The notes below the pieces were generated by a model. It did not search any database. It had not been told where the DNA came from and was given only the letters and a program-made list of their open reading frames with translations. A program made the translations under genes and the position numbers. This document shows, piece after piece, positions 41,282 through 50,199 of a stretch of 64,000 bases of DNA (the first letter of the stretch is position 1; each line of letters opens with the position of its first letter). The stretch is from Gallionella straubiae. Lineage in GTDB: Bacteria > Pseudomonadota > Gammaproteobacteria > Burkholderiales > Gallionellaceae. The stretch is from assembly GCF_051257895.1 (NCBI RefSeq), contig NZ_CP194331.1, positions 558,001-622,000 of the forward strand. Direction: 5' to 3'.

Positions 41282-43387
41282 TTGAGTCACTATAAAAAAA
41301 CATTAGCATACGGCAAGCATCAACTCACGCTGGAAACCGGCGAAATCGCGCGCCAGGCCAGCGGTGCGGTGATGGTCAGCCTGGACGACACCATGGTGCT
41401 GGTCACGGTAGTCGGCAGGAAAGATGCCAAGCCCGACCAGGATTTTTTCCCGCTGACCGTTGACTATCAGGAAAAAACCTACGCTGCGGGCAAGATTCCC
41501 GGCAGCTTCTTCAAACGCGAAGGCCGCCCGAGCGAGAAGGAGATCCTGACTTCGCGCCTGATCGACCGTCCGTTGCGACCGCTGTTCCCGGAAAGTTTCT
41601 ACAACGAAGTGCAGATCATCGCGACGGTGATGTCTTCGGACAGCGAAGTCGATTCCGATATTCCCGCCATGATCGGCGCATCCGCCGCGCTGGCGCTGTC
41701 CGGCATCCCGTTCGACGGCCCGATCGGCGCGGCGCGCGTGGGTTATGCCAATGGCCAATACCTGCTCAATCCGACCGCATCGGAACTCGCGACTTCGCAA
41801 ATGGATCTTGTGGTTGCCGGCACCGAACGTGCTGTGCTGATGGTGGAATCCGAGGCGCAGCAATTGTCCGAAGACGTGATGCTCGGCGCAGTGATGTTCG
41901 GCCACGAACAGATGCAAGTCGTGATCCAGGCCATCAATGAGATGGCCGATGCCGTCGGTGCTCCCGCTTGGGATTGGACTCCGCCAGCCAAGGATGAGGC
42001 CTTGATTGCGCAGATCGCCAGCCTCGCCGAAGCCGAACTTGGGAAGGCCTATGCGATCCGTTCCAAGCAGGCGCGCACCGATGCGGTGAATGCGATCCGC
42101 GACCAAGTGATAGCCGCCATCATCACACCCGAGAACGCCAGCCAGAAGAACCACGTCAACGACCTGTTCAGCGCGCTGGAAGCCAAGATCGTGCGCGGGC
42201 AGATCCTGGGCGGCGAGCCGCGCATCGATGGCCGCGACACCCGCACCGTACGTCCCATCACCATCCGCAACGGCGTCCTGCCGCGCACCCACGGCTCCTC
42301 GCTGTTCACTCGCGGCGAAACCCAAGCCATCGTGGTGGCGACCCTGGCCAGCATGCGTGACGCACAACGCATCGACGCTTTGCAGGGTGAATACAGTGAC
42401 CGTTTCATGCTGCACTACAATTTCCCGCCGTATTCCACTGGCGAAACCGGCCGCGTGGGCACGCCCAAGCGCCGCGAAATCGGCCACGGCCGCCTGGCCA
42501 AGCGCGCGCTGGCTGCGGTGCTGCCCAACGAGGAAGATTTCGGCTATGCCATCCGTGTGGTGTCGGAAATCACCGAATCGAACGGTTCCAGCTCGATGGC
42601 CTCGGTGTGCGGCGGCTGCCTGTCACTGCTGGACGCCGGCGTACCGATGAAGGCGCATGTAGCAGGCATCGCCATGGGGCTGATCAAGGAAGGCAACCGC
42701 TTTGCGGTGCTGACCGACATTCTCGGTGATGAGGATCATCTGGGCGACATGGACTTCAAGGTGGCCGGCAGCGAAACCGGCGTGACCGCGCTGCAAATGG
42801 ACATCAAGATCAACGGCATCACCCGCGACATTATGCAGGCTGCCCTGACCCAGGCCCGCGAAGGCCGCATGCACATTCTCGGATTGATGAAACAGGCCAT
42901 GCCGCAGGCACGCGGGGAAGTTTCCAGCTATGCGCCGCGCATGATCAAGATGAAGATCAACCCGGAGAAAATCCGCGACGTGATCGGCAAGGGCGGGGCG
43001 GTGATCCGCGCCCTGACAGAAGAAACCGGCACGACCATCGACATCGACGATGAAGGCAATATCGTCATCGCCTGCGTAAGCGGCGAGGCGGGCGAGTTGG
43101 CCAGGAAACGCATCGAGGACATCGTGGCGGACGTGGAAGTCGGCAAGGTTTACGAAGGCCCGGTGGTCAAGCTGCTCGACTTCGGCGCGCTGGTAAACGT
43201 GCTGCCGGGCAAGGACGGCCTGTTGCATATCTCCCAGATCGCCCACGAACGCGTCAACAGCGTGTCGGATCACCTCAAGGAAGGCCAGATCGTAAAGGTG
43301 AAGGTGCTGGAGGTCGACGACAAGGGACGCATGAAGCTGAGCATGAAGGCTTTGCTGGCTGCTCCTGAAGCTGCGAAGGCCGAGTAA
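41282..43387 (+). CDS. pnp: Polynucleotide phosphorylase
   Basis: PNPase is a phosphorolytic 3'-5' exoribonuclease and degradosome component. The 701-residue product has two RNase PH domains (SGAVMVSLDDTMVLVTVVG; RTHGSSLFTRGETQAIVVAT), the GGCLSLLDAGVPMKAHVAGI block, a KH domain (INPEKIRDVIGKGGAVIRAL) and an S1 domain (VGKVYEGPVVKLLDFGALVN). I choose the TTG at 41282, giving LSHYKKTLAYGKHQ, because a GAGAGG site precedes it and the length then matches the family; the reading from 41228 crosses the upstream hairpin. Confidence 0.96.
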   Translation: MSHYKKTLAYGKHQLTLETGEIARQASGAVMVSLDDTMVLVTVVGRKDAKPDQDFFPLTVDYQEKTYAAGKIPGSFFKREGRPSEKEILTSRLIDRPLRPLFPESFYNEVQIIATVMSSDSEVDSDIPAMIGASAALALSGIPFDGPIGAARVGYANGQYLLNPTASELATSQMDLVVAGTERAVLMVESEAQQLSEDVMLGAVMFGHEQMQVVIQAINEMADAVGAPAWDWTPPAKDEALIAQIASLAEAELGKAYAIRSKQARTDAVNAIRDQVIAAIITPENASQKNHVNDLFSALEAKIVRGQILGGEPRIDGRDTRTVRPITIRNGVLPRTHGSSLFTRGETQAIVVATLASMRDAQRIDALQGEYSDRFMLHYNFPPYSTGETGRVGTPKRREIGHGRLAKRALAAVLPNEEDFGYAIRVVSEITESNGSSSMASVCGGCLSLLDAGVPMKAHVAGIAMGLIKEGNRFAVLTDILGDEDHLGDMDFKVAGSETGVTALQMDIKINGITRDIMQAALTQAREGRMHILGLMKQAMPQARGEVSSYAPRMIKMKINPEKIRDVIGKGGAVIRALTEETGTTIDIDDEGNIVIACVSGEAGELARKRIEDIVADVEVGKVYEGPVVKLLDFGALVNVLPGKDGLLHISQIAHERVNSVSDHLKEGQIVKVKVLEVDDKGRMKLSMKALLAAPEAAKAE

Positions 43388-43406
43388 GCTGCATCAGCCG
43401 TAAGAC

Positions 43407-43432
43407 AAAAGCCCCGCATCGCGGGGCTTTTT
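43407..43432 (+). terminator. Rho-independent terminator of pnp
   Basis: AAAAGCCCCGC-ATC-GCGGGGCTTTTT is a classical terminator 20 bp after the pnp stop. Confidence 0.9.
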
Positions 43433-43474
43433 GTTTGTTCAATCAAAGTAATTAAACAGTTTGTTTTTTGGCTT

Positions 43475-43504
43475 AGGCTAACATGCACTATGCCATGTTA
43501 ACCT
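43475..43504. repeat. Palindrome AGGCTAACATG...CATGTTAACCT
   Basis: Eleven-base arms (one mismatch) with an 8-base loop lie between the pnp and dksA terminators. The left arm is shared with 1723-1734 after hypD, which suggests a small repeat family. Confidence 0.5.
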
Positions 43505-43510
43505 CCGAAA

Positions 43511-43540
43511 ACAGATAACCAAGATTATTTGGCTATCTGT
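43511..43540 (-). terminator. Terminator of dksA, overlapping its stop codon
   Basis: On the minus strand an ACAGATA(G)CCAA/TTGG(T)TATCTGT hairpin is followed by TTTT. The dksA stop codon at 43525 lies in the loop region, so the hairpin is formed partly from the coding end. Confidence 0.6.
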
Positions 43541-43947
43541 TTCTCGCGAATCTCGTCCAGGGTCTTGCAGTCGATACACAGGGTGGCGGTCGGCCTTGCT
43601 TCGAGGCGGTTCAGGCCGATTTCGATGCCGCAGTTGTCGCAGTAGCCGTAATCCCCCGCATCAATCTTTGCAAGCATCTCATTGATTCTCTTGATTAGTT
43701 TGCGCTCGCGGTCGCGGTTGCGCAGCTCCAGCCCCATGTCTGACTCCTGCGTGGCGCGGTCATTCGGGTCGGCAAATACCGTCGCCTCATCTTGCATGGC
43801 GTGCACGGTACGGTCGATATCCTCACCCAGTTCGGACTTGATGTCGTTCAGGATTTTGCGGAAATGGTCCAGCTGCTTGGGGTTCATGTACTCCTCGCCC
43901 TTTTTGGCCTTGTAAGGAGCGACGGGTTTGTGTGGCTGTACCGGCAT
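43525..43947 (-). CDS. dksA: DksA, RNA polymerase-binding transcription factor
   Basis: DksA works with ppGpp to reprogram transcription. The 140-residue protein has the GEEYMNPKQLDHFRKIL start of the coiled coil and its tip residues DRTVHAMQDEATVFADPNDR. The four-cysteine zinc finger is CDNCGIEIGLNRLEARPTA, then TLCIDC, and the usual KTLDEIREKQ end follows. The ATG at 43947 gives the same N-terminal layout as E. coli DksA, and GGAGAAATTT precedes it. It is upstream of nothing on its strand but the pnp gap. Confidence 0.96.
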   Translation of the reverse strand: MPVQPHKPVAPYKAKKGEEYMNPKQLDHFRKILNDIKSELGEDIDRTVHAMQDEATVFADPNDRATQESDMGLELRNRDRERKLIKRINEMLAKIDAGDYGYCDNCGIEIGLNRLEARPTATLCIDCKTLDEIREKQIAK

Positions 43948-44025
43948 TAAATTTCTCCAATGGGAAAATCAAAGTTCGCTTTAATACCAGAAAGCGCCTG
44001 TTCATGCAAATAAATAGCCCTGCGT

Positions 44026-44748
44026 TCAACCAGCCGCCAGCAGCAAAAACAGACTGGGGCGTTTGTTCAGTTGCGGCATGGGCAGCAGCCTCCATTGGGC
44101 GATGGAGCGGGTCTGGATCGATTCTCCGGGCAGGGTAATGTCGGTGGCGACGCACAGCAGCGTCTGCGGGCGGCAGCGGGCGAACAGGGCACCGAACATC
44201 TTTTCGTTGCGGTACGGCGTTTCGATGAACAGCTGGGTCTGCTTGCGCCTGGCCGATTCGGCTTCCAGCGCCGCGATCGCCTTGTTCCTCTCCGTCTCCT
44301 CGACGGGCAGATAGCCGTGGAAGGCGAAGCACTGGCCGTTCAGGCCGGAAGCCATCAAGGCCAGCAAAATGGAGGAGGGACCGACCAGCGGCACGACGCG
44401 GATGCCGTTGCGGTGCGCCAGGTTGACCAGGTCAGCACCGGGGTCGGCGATGCCGGGACAGCCCGCCTCGGAAAGAATGCCGACATCTTCTCCTGCCAGC
44501 AGCGGCGCGAGCAGTTCCGCCAGCTCTTTGGGCGCAGTGTGTTCGTTGAGCGAGGCGAAGTGCAGCGACTGGATCGGCTGCTCTGGCTTGAGCGCAGCCA
44601 GGAACTGCCGCGTGGTCTTTGGGTGTTCCACCACGAAATGCCGCAGCCTGCGCGCGATGTCGATGACATGTTGCGGCAGCACCTGCCCGGCAGGGGTGTC
44701 GCCCAGCGTGCAGGGAATGAGGTAGAGCGTACCAGGTCTGGCTGTCAT
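44026..44748 (-). CDS. RsmI-like tetrapyrrole-methylase-family SAM methyltransferase
   Basis: The 240-residue protein has the family start GTLYLIPCTLGDTPAG, the LSEAGCPGIADPGADLV loop, GPSSILLALMASGLNGQCFAFHGYLP and ETPYRNEKM, as in RsmI-type 2'-O-ribose methylases. It is shorter and more diverged than RsmI (which methylates C1402 of 16S rRNA); this paralogue typically sits next to maf, as here with a 2-bp gap. The substrate is unknown. Confidence 0.85.
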   Translation of the reverse strand: MTARPGTLYLIPCTLGDTPAGQVLPQHVIDIARRLRHFVVEHPKTTRQFLAALKPEQPIQSLHFASLNEHTAPKELAELLAPLLAGEDVGILSEAGCPGIADPGADLVNLAHRNGIRVVPLVGPSSILLALMASGLNGQCFAFHGYLPVEETERNKAIAALEAESARRKQTQLFIETPYRNEKMFGALFARCRPQTLLCVATDITLPGESIQTRSIAQWRLLPMPQLNKRPSLFLLLAAG

Positions 44749-44750
44749 GG

Positions 44751-45335
44751 CTAAAACAGGTGGACGTTTTCGCGGCGCAGCATTTGGCTCAGCAGGATCA
44801 GCGGCAGGCCGATCAGCGCATTCGGGTCGTCGCCGGTCATCTTGCTCATCAGGGCGATGCCCAGCCCTTCGGATTTTGCGCTTCCGGCGCAGTGGTAGGG
44901 CTGTTCCTTGAGCAAATAACCCTCGATCTCGGCGTCGCTGAGCTCGCGCAGCGTGACGTAATTTTCCGCGACCTCGGTCTGCATGTTGCCGGTCCTGCCG
45001 TTCAGCAGCGCCACGGCGGTATGGAAGCAGGTCGTCTTGCCGCGCATGGCGCGCAATTGCCTGACCGCGTTGTCGTGGGTGAGCGGCTTGCCGAGCTGCC
45101 GGCCTTCCAGCAGGGCAACCTGGTCGGAGCCGATGATCAGCGCATCGGGGTATCTGGCCGCAACGGCGCGGGCCTTTTCCTGAGCGAGGCGCGCCGAGGT
45201 GGCGCGCGCCGGCTCGCCCGGCAGGGGCGTTTCATCCACATCGGGGGCGGCGGTCTCGAATGGGAGTTGCAGCCGTTTGAGGAGCTCGCTGCGGTAAACG
45301 GAGGTGGAGGCGAGGACAAGCAACTGAGAATTCAA
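44751..45335 (-). CDS. Maf-family nucleoside triphosphate pyrophosphatase (YceF type)
   Basis: The 194-residue protein hydrolyses non-standard nucleotides; YceF-type members act on 7-methyl-GTP. It has the substrate loop LLVLASTSVYRSELLKRLQL, the catalytic GSDQVALLEGRQLGKP and CAGSAKSEGLGIALM. Translation begins at a TTG at 45335 with an AAGGAATAATAG site; no ATG is close. It is divergent from yceD and overlaps nothing. YceF-like adjacency to yceD-rpmF is the normal proteobacterial order. Confidence 0.9.
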   Translation of the reverse strand: MNSQLLVLASTSVYRSELLKRLQLPFETAAPDVDETPLPGEPARATSARLAQEKARAVAARYPDALIIGSDQVALLEGRQLGKPLTHDNAVRQLRAMRGKTTCFHTAVALLNGRTGNMQTEVAENYVTLRELSDAEIEGYLLKEQPYHCAGSAKSEGLGIALMSKMTGDDPNALIGLPLILLSQMLRRENVHLF

Positions 45336-45354
45336 CTATTATTCCTTGGGATTT

Positions 45355-45383
45355 TTGACAGGGAGCGGCGAAAAATATATCAT
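45355..45383 (+). promoter_or_regulatory. Sigma-70 promoter of yceD-rpmF
   Basis: TTGACA (45355-45360), a 17-base spacer and TATCAT (45378-45383) make a near-consensus promoter. The yceD ATG follows 9 bases after the -10 box, so transcripts would be leaderless or nearly so, unless a later start is used. Confidence 0.6.
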
Positions 45384-45392
45384 GCGCGCCTC

Positions 45393-45893
45393 ATGTCCGC
45401 ACGGCCTTTCATCGACAGCCTGGATTTTGCCGGGAATGGCAGGCAAATAAGCGGCGAAGTGCCGGTTGCCGGGTTGCCGCGTTTGCTGGACTCCCTGGAA
45501 GGTTCTCAGGGAGTCATGAAGTACACGGTACGCGGCGGCGCAGACAAGCAAGGCCATCCCCTGCTGGAAGTCGGCATAACCGGAAACTGCCGGTTGCGCT
45601 GCCAGCGCTGCCTCGGTGCGATGGATCATGCGGTGCAGATCGATACGCGGCTGCTGTTGCGCGACCAGGCCAGCCTGGATGCGCTGGACGATGAGGAAGA
45701 AGAAGAGCTCGACAGCATCCTGGCAGATACGCACCTGGATGTGCTGAATCTGCTGGAAGAAGAGATTCTGCTGAGCCTGCCAATCGCGCCCAGGCATGAG
45801 TTCGGCGCTTGTCAGGCAACAGGGCTTGAGAGTGAACGTGGGGCAGAAAAGAATCCTTTCGCAGCTTTGGCGAAATTGAAGCGTAGTGCGTAA
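45393..45893 (+). CDS. yceD: YceD (DUF177), rRNA accumulation protein
   Basis: The 166-residue DUF177 protein is implicated in 23S rRNA/ribosomal large-subunit accumulation and is nearly always next to rpmF. It has the family CQRCLGAM block, an acidic run (DDEEEEELDSI) and the end KNPFAALAKLKR. Start at the ATG at 45393 (MSARPFIDSLDFA); the longer reading upstream overlaps maf on the other strand and the promoter. Confidence 0.92.
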   Translation: MSARPFIDSLDFAGNGRQISGEVPVAGLPRLLDSLEGSQGVMKYTVRGGADKQGHPLLEVGITGNCRLRCQRCLGAMDHAVQIDTRLLLRDQASLDALDDEEEEELDSILADTHLDVLNLLEEEILLSLPIAPRHEFGACQATGLESERGAEKNPFAALAKLKRSA

Positions 45894-45927
45894 TTAATTT
45901 GTTTTTAGGGTTTTATTAGGAGGCAAC

Positions 45928-46107
45928 ATGGCAGTTCAGCAGAACAAAAAATCCCCGTCCAAGCGCGGCATGCACCGCGCCCACGATTTTCTGACCAACC
46001 CGGCAACGGCGGTCGAGCCGACAACGGGCGAAACTCATTTGCGCCACCACATCAGCCCGAACGGCTTTTACCGTGGCAAGAAGGTAATCAAGACCAAGGG
46101 CGAGTAA
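45928..46107 (+). CDS. rpmF: Ribosomal protein L32
   Basis: The 59-residue product begins MAVQQNKKSPSKRGMHRAHD and ends GFYRGKKVIKTKGE, the full L32 of the cysteine-free type (no zinc ribbon cysteines). TTAGGAGGCAAC is a perfect ribosome site. It follows yceD by 34 bp and is followed by a strong terminator before plsX. Confidence 0.97.
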   Translation: MAVQQNKKSPSKRGMHRAHDFLTNPATAVEPTTGETHLRHHISPNGFYRGKKVIKTKGE

Positions 46108-46119
46108 GCCCTTAAGTTA

Positions 46120-46155
46120 CGCAGCCGGCCGTGAAGGCCGGCTGCGTTTTCTTTT
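46120..46155 (+). terminator. Rho-independent terminator after rpmF
   Basis: A 10-bp stem (CGCAGCCGGCC/GGCCGGCTGCG, GTGAA-type loop) is followed by TTTTCTTTT. It lies 12 bp after the rpmF stop, so plsX expression needs read-through or its own promoter. Confidence 0.8.
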
Positions 46156-46188
46156 CCATTCCTGATTTTTCTTCCAAGGAATCGCCTA

Positions 46189-47226
46189 GTGGACGTCACA
46201 TTGGCCATAGACGCGATGGGAGGCGATCATGGCACGGCGGTCACCGTCCGCGCCGCGGTCGATTACCTGAAGCATTCTCCCGGCGACACCATCGTCCTGG
46301 TGGGTATTCCCGATGCCATCGAATCCGAGTTGCGCAACCTGGGTGCGCAGACGAGCGCCCATTTGCGCATTCATCCCGCGAGCGAAGTGGTAGGGATGGA
46401 CGAGCAGCCGCAATCGGCGCTGCGAGGCAAGAAGGATTCCTCGATGCGCGCCAGCATCGACCTGGTCAAGAGCGGCGAGGCGCTGGCCTGTGTCAGCGCG
46501 GGCAATACCGGCGCGCTGATGGCGACGGCGCGCTACGTGCTGAAGACCCTCCCCGGCATCGACCGGCCCGCAATCGCCTCGTACCTGCCGACCAAAAAAG
46601 GCCAGATCTGCATGCTCGACCTCGGCGCGAACACCGATTGCACCGCCGAACACCTGCTGCAATTCGCACTCATGGGCTCCACACTGGTCACCGCGCTGGA
46701 GCATAAACCCAATCCCAGCGTCGGCCTGCTGAACATCGGCAGCGAAGACATCAAGGGCAACGAGGTGGTCAAAGAGGCCGCCGGGCTGCTGCGCAACAGC
46801 GACCTGAATTTCTATGGCAACGTCGAGGGCAACGACATCTTCAAGGGCACCACCGACATCGTGGTGTGCGACGGCTTCGTCGGCAACGTTGCGCTCAAGA
46901 CCACCGAGGGGCTGGCGCAGATGCTGGGCGGCTTCCTGCGCGAGGAATTCGGCCGCAATGCATTCACCAAACTCGCCGGGCTGGTCGCGATGCCGGTGCT
47001 CAAGGCCTTCAAGCACCGCGTCGATCACCGCCGCTACAATGGCGCGAGCTTCCTCGGCCTGAAGGGCATCGTGGTGAAGAGCCACGGTTCGGCAGACGCC
47101 TACGCCTTCCGCTGCGCCATCGAGCGCGCAGCCGGGGAGGCGCGCGAGGGCATGCTGCGGCATATCAGCGAGCATATCGAAAAATGGCACCACGCCCGTC
47201 AAGGCGCGGCGCAAGGAGCAGCATGA
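46189..47226 (+). CDS. plsX: PlsX, phosphate acyltransferase
   Basis: PlsX converts acyl-ACP to acyl-phosphate for phospholipid synthesis. The 345-residue product starts at a GTG (VDVTLAIDAMGGDHG) behind AAGGAATCGC. Family blocks are SCVSAGNTGALMATA-like (ACVSAGNTGALMATARYVLK), LDLGANTDCTAEHLLQFA and VCDGFVGNVALKTTEGLA. Its stop overlaps the fabH start (ATGA). Confidence 0.96.
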   Translation: MDVTLAIDAMGGDHGTAVTVRAAVDYLKHSPGDTIVLVGIPDAIESELRNLGAQTSAHLRIHPASEVVGMDEQPQSALRGKKDSSMRASIDLVKSGEALACVSAGNTGALMATARYVLKTLPGIDRPAIASYLPTKKGQICMLDLGANTDCTAEHLLQFALMGSTLVTALEHKPNPSVGLLNIGSEDIKGNEVVKEAAGLLRNSDLNFYGNVEGNDIFKGTTDIVVCDGFVGNVALKTTEGLAQMLGGFLREEFGRNAFTKLAGLVAMPVLKAFKHRVDHRRYNGASFLGLKGIVVKSHGSADAYAFRCAIERAAGEAREGMLRHISEHIEKWHHARQGAAQGAA

Positions 47227-48185
47227 TGCATTCAAGGATAATCGGCACCGGCAGCTATCTGCCCGCCAGGACGCTGACCAACTACGATCTGGAAAAGATC
47301 GTCGAGACCTCGCACGACTGGATTTTTTCGCGCAGCGGCATCGTCGAGCGGCATATCGCGGCGGAAGGCGAAATGACCAGCGACCTCGCCCTGCACGCCA
47401 GCCGCCGCGCCATCGAGGCGGCGGGAATCAAGGCGGACGAGATCGACCTGATCATCGTCGCAACCACATCGCCCGACCAGATTTTCCCCAGTACCGCTTG
47501 CATCCTGCAGGATAAGCTCGGCATCAAGAATTGCGGCGCGGCGTTCGACATGCAGGCGGTATGCGGCGGCTTCGTCTATGCGCTGAACACCGCCGACCTC
47601 TACATCCGTGGCGGGCAGGCCAAGACTGCGCTGGTGGTCGGCGCGGAAGTGCTGTCGCGTATGCTGGACTGGACCGACCGCGGCACCTGCGTGCTGTTCG
47701 GCGATGGCGCCGGAGCGGTGGTGCTGCAGGCCAGCGAAACGCCGGGCATAGTCGCCAGCAAGCTGCACGCCGACGGCCGCCATCGCGACATGCTGAAGGC
47801 CGGTGGCCACATCCGCAACGGCGAGGTGCAAGGCGATCCGTTCATCAAGATGGACGGGCAGGCGGTGTTCAAGTTTGCCGTCAAGGTGCTGAGCGAAGTC
47901 GTCGAGGAAGTGCTGGAAGAAAACAAGCTGCAAGGCTCAGACATCGACTGGCTGGTGCCGCACCAGGCCAATATCCGCATCATGGAAGCCACCGCGAAGA
48001 AGCTCGGCCTGGGCATGGACAACGTGGTGGTCACCGTCGCGCATCACGGCAACACCTCGGCGGCCTCGATCCCGCTGGCGCTGGATACCGCCGTGCAAGA
48101 CGGGCGCATCAAGCCCGGCCAGAACATCCTCATCGAGGCGGTGGGCGGCGGGTTTACCTGGGGTGCGGTGCTGATTAAATGGTAA
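47223..48185 (+). CDS. fabH: FabH, 3-oxoacyl-ACP synthase III
   Basis: FabH condenses acetyl-CoA with malonyl-ACP to start fatty-acid synthesis. The 320-residue enzyme has SRIIGTGSYLPARTLTN, the catalytic Cys in FDMQAVCGGFVYAL near residue 114, the His in VPHQANIRIM and the Asn in VTVAHHGNTSAASIPLAL. ATG at 47223 overlaps plsX; the ATG at 47226 is an equal alternative. Confidence 0.96.
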   Translation: MMHSRIIGTGSYLPARTLTNYDLEKIVETSHDWIFSRSGIVERHIAAEGEMTSDLALHASRRAIEAAGIKADEIDLIIVATTSPDQIFPSTACILQDKLGIKNCGAAFDMQAVCGGFVYALNTADLYIRGGQAKTALVVGAEVLSRMLDWTDRGTCVLFGDGAGAVVLQASETPGIVASKLHADGRHRDMLKAGGHIRNGEVQGDPFIKMDGQAVFKFAVKVLSEVVEEVLEENKLQGSDIDWLVPHQANIRIMEATAKKLGLGMDNVVVTVAHHGNTSAASIPLALDTAVQDGRIKPGQNILIEAVGGGFTWGAVLIKW

Positions 48186-48191
48186 ATCGGC

Positions 48192-48268
48192 TAGTAGCTC
48201 GTAGCTTGTAGCCAGTAGCAGAACCGCTTGGCTATCCGCTACAGGCTACCAGCTACAAGCTCAATAAG
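48192..48268. repeat. GTAGC-rich inverted repeat between fabH and fabD
   Basis: The gap contains GTAGCTCGTAGCTTGTAGCC and, about 20 bases on, its rough complement (GCTACAGGCTACCAGCTACA, then AGCTC). Together they could fold into a long imperfect hairpin. This resembles a degenerate dispersed repeat; no terminator T-run is seen. Confidence 0.5.
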
Positions 48269-48277
48269 GTTCTACAT

Positions 48278-49210
48278 ATGACTAAATTCGCTTTCGTATT
48301 TCCAGGTCAAGGCTCGCAATCGCGCGGCATGATGAACGGCTACGCCGATTTTCCCGCGGTGCGCGACACCTTCGCCGAAGCCTCCGAGGTATTGAAACAG
48401 GACCTGTGGCAGCTGGTTGCCGAGGGCAGCGATGCCGACCTGAACGCCACCGTGAACACCCAGCCGATCATGCTCACCGCAGGCGTGGCCGTGTACCGTG
48501 CCTGGCAATCGCAAAACGGCGCAACTCCGGCGATGCTGGCGGGGCACAGCCTCGGCGAATACACCGCGCTGGTCGCCGCCGGCGCGTTGCACTTTGCCGA
48601 TGCGCTGCCGCTGGTGCGCTATCGTGCGCAATGCATGCAGCAGGCCGTGCCGGAAGGCGTGGGCGGCATCGCCGCGATCCTCGGCCTCGACGACGACGCC
48701 GTGCGCGCGGTTTGTGCCGAAGGCGCGCAGGGCGAGGTGCTCGAAGCGGTGAATTTCAACTCGCCGGGGCAGGTAGTGATCGCAGGGAACCGCGCGGCGG
48801 TCGAGCGCGGCATGGAGCTGGCCAAGGCCAAGGGCGCGAAGCGCGCGATCATGCTGCCGATGAGCGTGCCGTCGCATTGCCAGTTGCTCAAGGACGCAGC
48901 GGAGCAGTTGCGCGGCTACCTCGCCGATGTCGCCGTGCAGGCGCCCATCGTCCCGGTATTGCACAACGCCGATGTTGCGGCTTACAGTGGCGGCGCGGCG
49001 ATCAAGGATGCGCTGGTGCGCCAGTTGTATTCGCCGGTGCGCTGGGTCGAGACCGTGCTGGAATTCGGCAAGCAGGGCATCACCCACAACGCCGAATGCG
49101 CGCCGGGCAAGGTGCTGGCGGGACTCAACAAACGCATCGACACCAACCAGCAGGCCCTGGCCATCAACGACGGCGAGGCGCTGAAGCTGGCTTTGGCTGC
49201 ACTCGCATAA
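48278..49210 (+). CDS. fabD: FabD, malonyl-CoA:ACP transacylase
   Basis: FabD loads malonate onto ACP. The 310-residue product has FAFVFPGQGSQSRGM, the nucleophile Ser in GHSLGEYTALVAAG near residue 91, the Arg in LVRYRAQCMQQAVP and the His in VPSHCQLLKDAAEQL. Neighbours fabH and fabG make up the usual cluster. Confidence 0.96.
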   Translation: MTKFAFVFPGQGSQSRGMMNGYADFPAVRDTFAEASEVLKQDLWQLVAEGSDADLNATVNTQPIMLTAGVAVYRAWQSQNGATPAMLAGHSLGEYTALVAAGALHFADALPLVRYRAQCMQQAVPEGVGGIAAILGLDDDAVRAVCAEGAQGEVLEAVNFNSPGQVVIAGNRAAVERGMELAKAKGAKRAIMLPMSVPSHCQLLKDAAEQLRGYLADVAVQAPIVPVLHNADVAAYSGGAAIKDALVRQLYSPVRWVETVLEFGKQGITHNAECAPGKVLAGLNKRIDTNQQALAINDGEALKLALAALA

Positions 49211-49220
49211 GGAGACCGAC

Positions 49221-49964
49221 ATGACACTACTCGGACAAATCGCACTGGTGACCGGCGCCAGCCGCGGCATCGGCCAAGCCATCGCACTGGAACTCGGCAG
49301 GCACGGTGCTACCGTGATCGGCACCGCCACCAGCGACAGCGGCGCGCAAGCCATCAGCGCCTATCTGGACGCGGCCGAGATCAAGGGCGCGGGCATGGTG
49401 CTGAACGTCAACGACGCCGCGCAAACCGAACACATGCTGGGCGAACTGCGCAAACAGTTCGGCGAAGTCTCGATCTTGGTGAACAACGCCGGCATCACCA
49501 AAGACAACCTGCTGGCGCGCATGACCGACGAGGAATGGGACGACGTGCTGGCGACCAACCTCAAGTCGGTGTTCCGCCTTTCGCGCGCCGTGCTGCGCGC
49601 GATGATGAAGGCGAGAGGCGGGCGCATCATCAGCATCGGCTCGGTGGTCGGCAGCATGGGCAACCCCGGCCAGGCCAACTACGCCGCTTCTAAGGCAGGC
49701 ATGATCGGTTTCACCAAATCGCTCGCGCAGGAGATCGGCAGCCGCAACATCACCGTGAACTGCATTGCCCCCGGCTTCATCGACACCGACATGACCCAGG
49801 GCCTGGGCGAAGAACAGCGCGCCAAGCTGGTCGAACATGTGCCGCTGAAACGCTTAGGCCAAGCCGCCGACGTCGCCGCCGCCGTGGCCTTCCTCGCCGG
49901 CCCCGGCGCGTCCTACATCACCGGCGCCACGCTGCATGTAAACGGCGGGATGTACATGGAGTAG
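49221..49964 (+). CDS. fabG: FabG, 3-oxoacyl-ACP reductase
   Basis: FabG is the NADPH-dependent reductase of fatty-acid elongation. The 247-residue SDR has the TGASRGIG cofactor loop, NNAGIT, the catalytic Ser-Tyr-Lys (ISIGSVVGSMG; NYAASKAG) and the end SYITGATLHVNGGMYM. GGAG precedes the start, 10 bp after fabD. The acpP and fabF genes that usually follow directly are displaced to 56 kb. Confidence 0.96.
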   Translation: MTLLGQIALVTGASRGIGQAIALELGRHGATVIGTATSDSGAQAISAYLDAAEIKGAGMVLNVNDAAQTEHMLGELRKQFGEVSILVNNAGITKDNLLARMTDEEWDDVLATNLKSVFRLSRAVLRAMMKARGGRIISIGSVVGSMGNPGQANYAASKAGMIGFTKSLAQEIGSRNITVNCIAPGFIDTDMTQGLGEEQRAKLVEHVPLKRLGQAADVAAAVAFLAGPGASYITGATLHVNGGMYME

Positions 49965-50199
49965 GGTGGCTGCCGTCGCCGCGGAACGGCCTTGGGCGTA
50001 TGGCCGGTTCCGAACCTGAAGCTTTCGTATTATTCACCAAACTGCTCGGCACTACGCTGGGTTCTACGCCGTAAACCATTACACTCTCTTGCTCGCGAGG
50101 GGCCGGATTGGTATCTGGCTGATGTTTCCTGCCGCCACGGCGCGCTTACTCCCCGGTCCGTTTGGCGCTCATCTCCCATATTTATTGAAAAGGCACGCG
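49965..50199. other. 235-bp gap with no supported feature
   Basis: No gene, tRNA or clear terminator is seen between fabG and the next gene. A candidate longer start for the downstream gene at 50089 has no ribosome site. Confidence 0.4.

Noticed and set aside
48192..48268. GTAGC-rich gap as a tRNA or small RNA
   Set aside because: It folds only as one imperfect hairpin and has no cloverleaf or anticodon arm.
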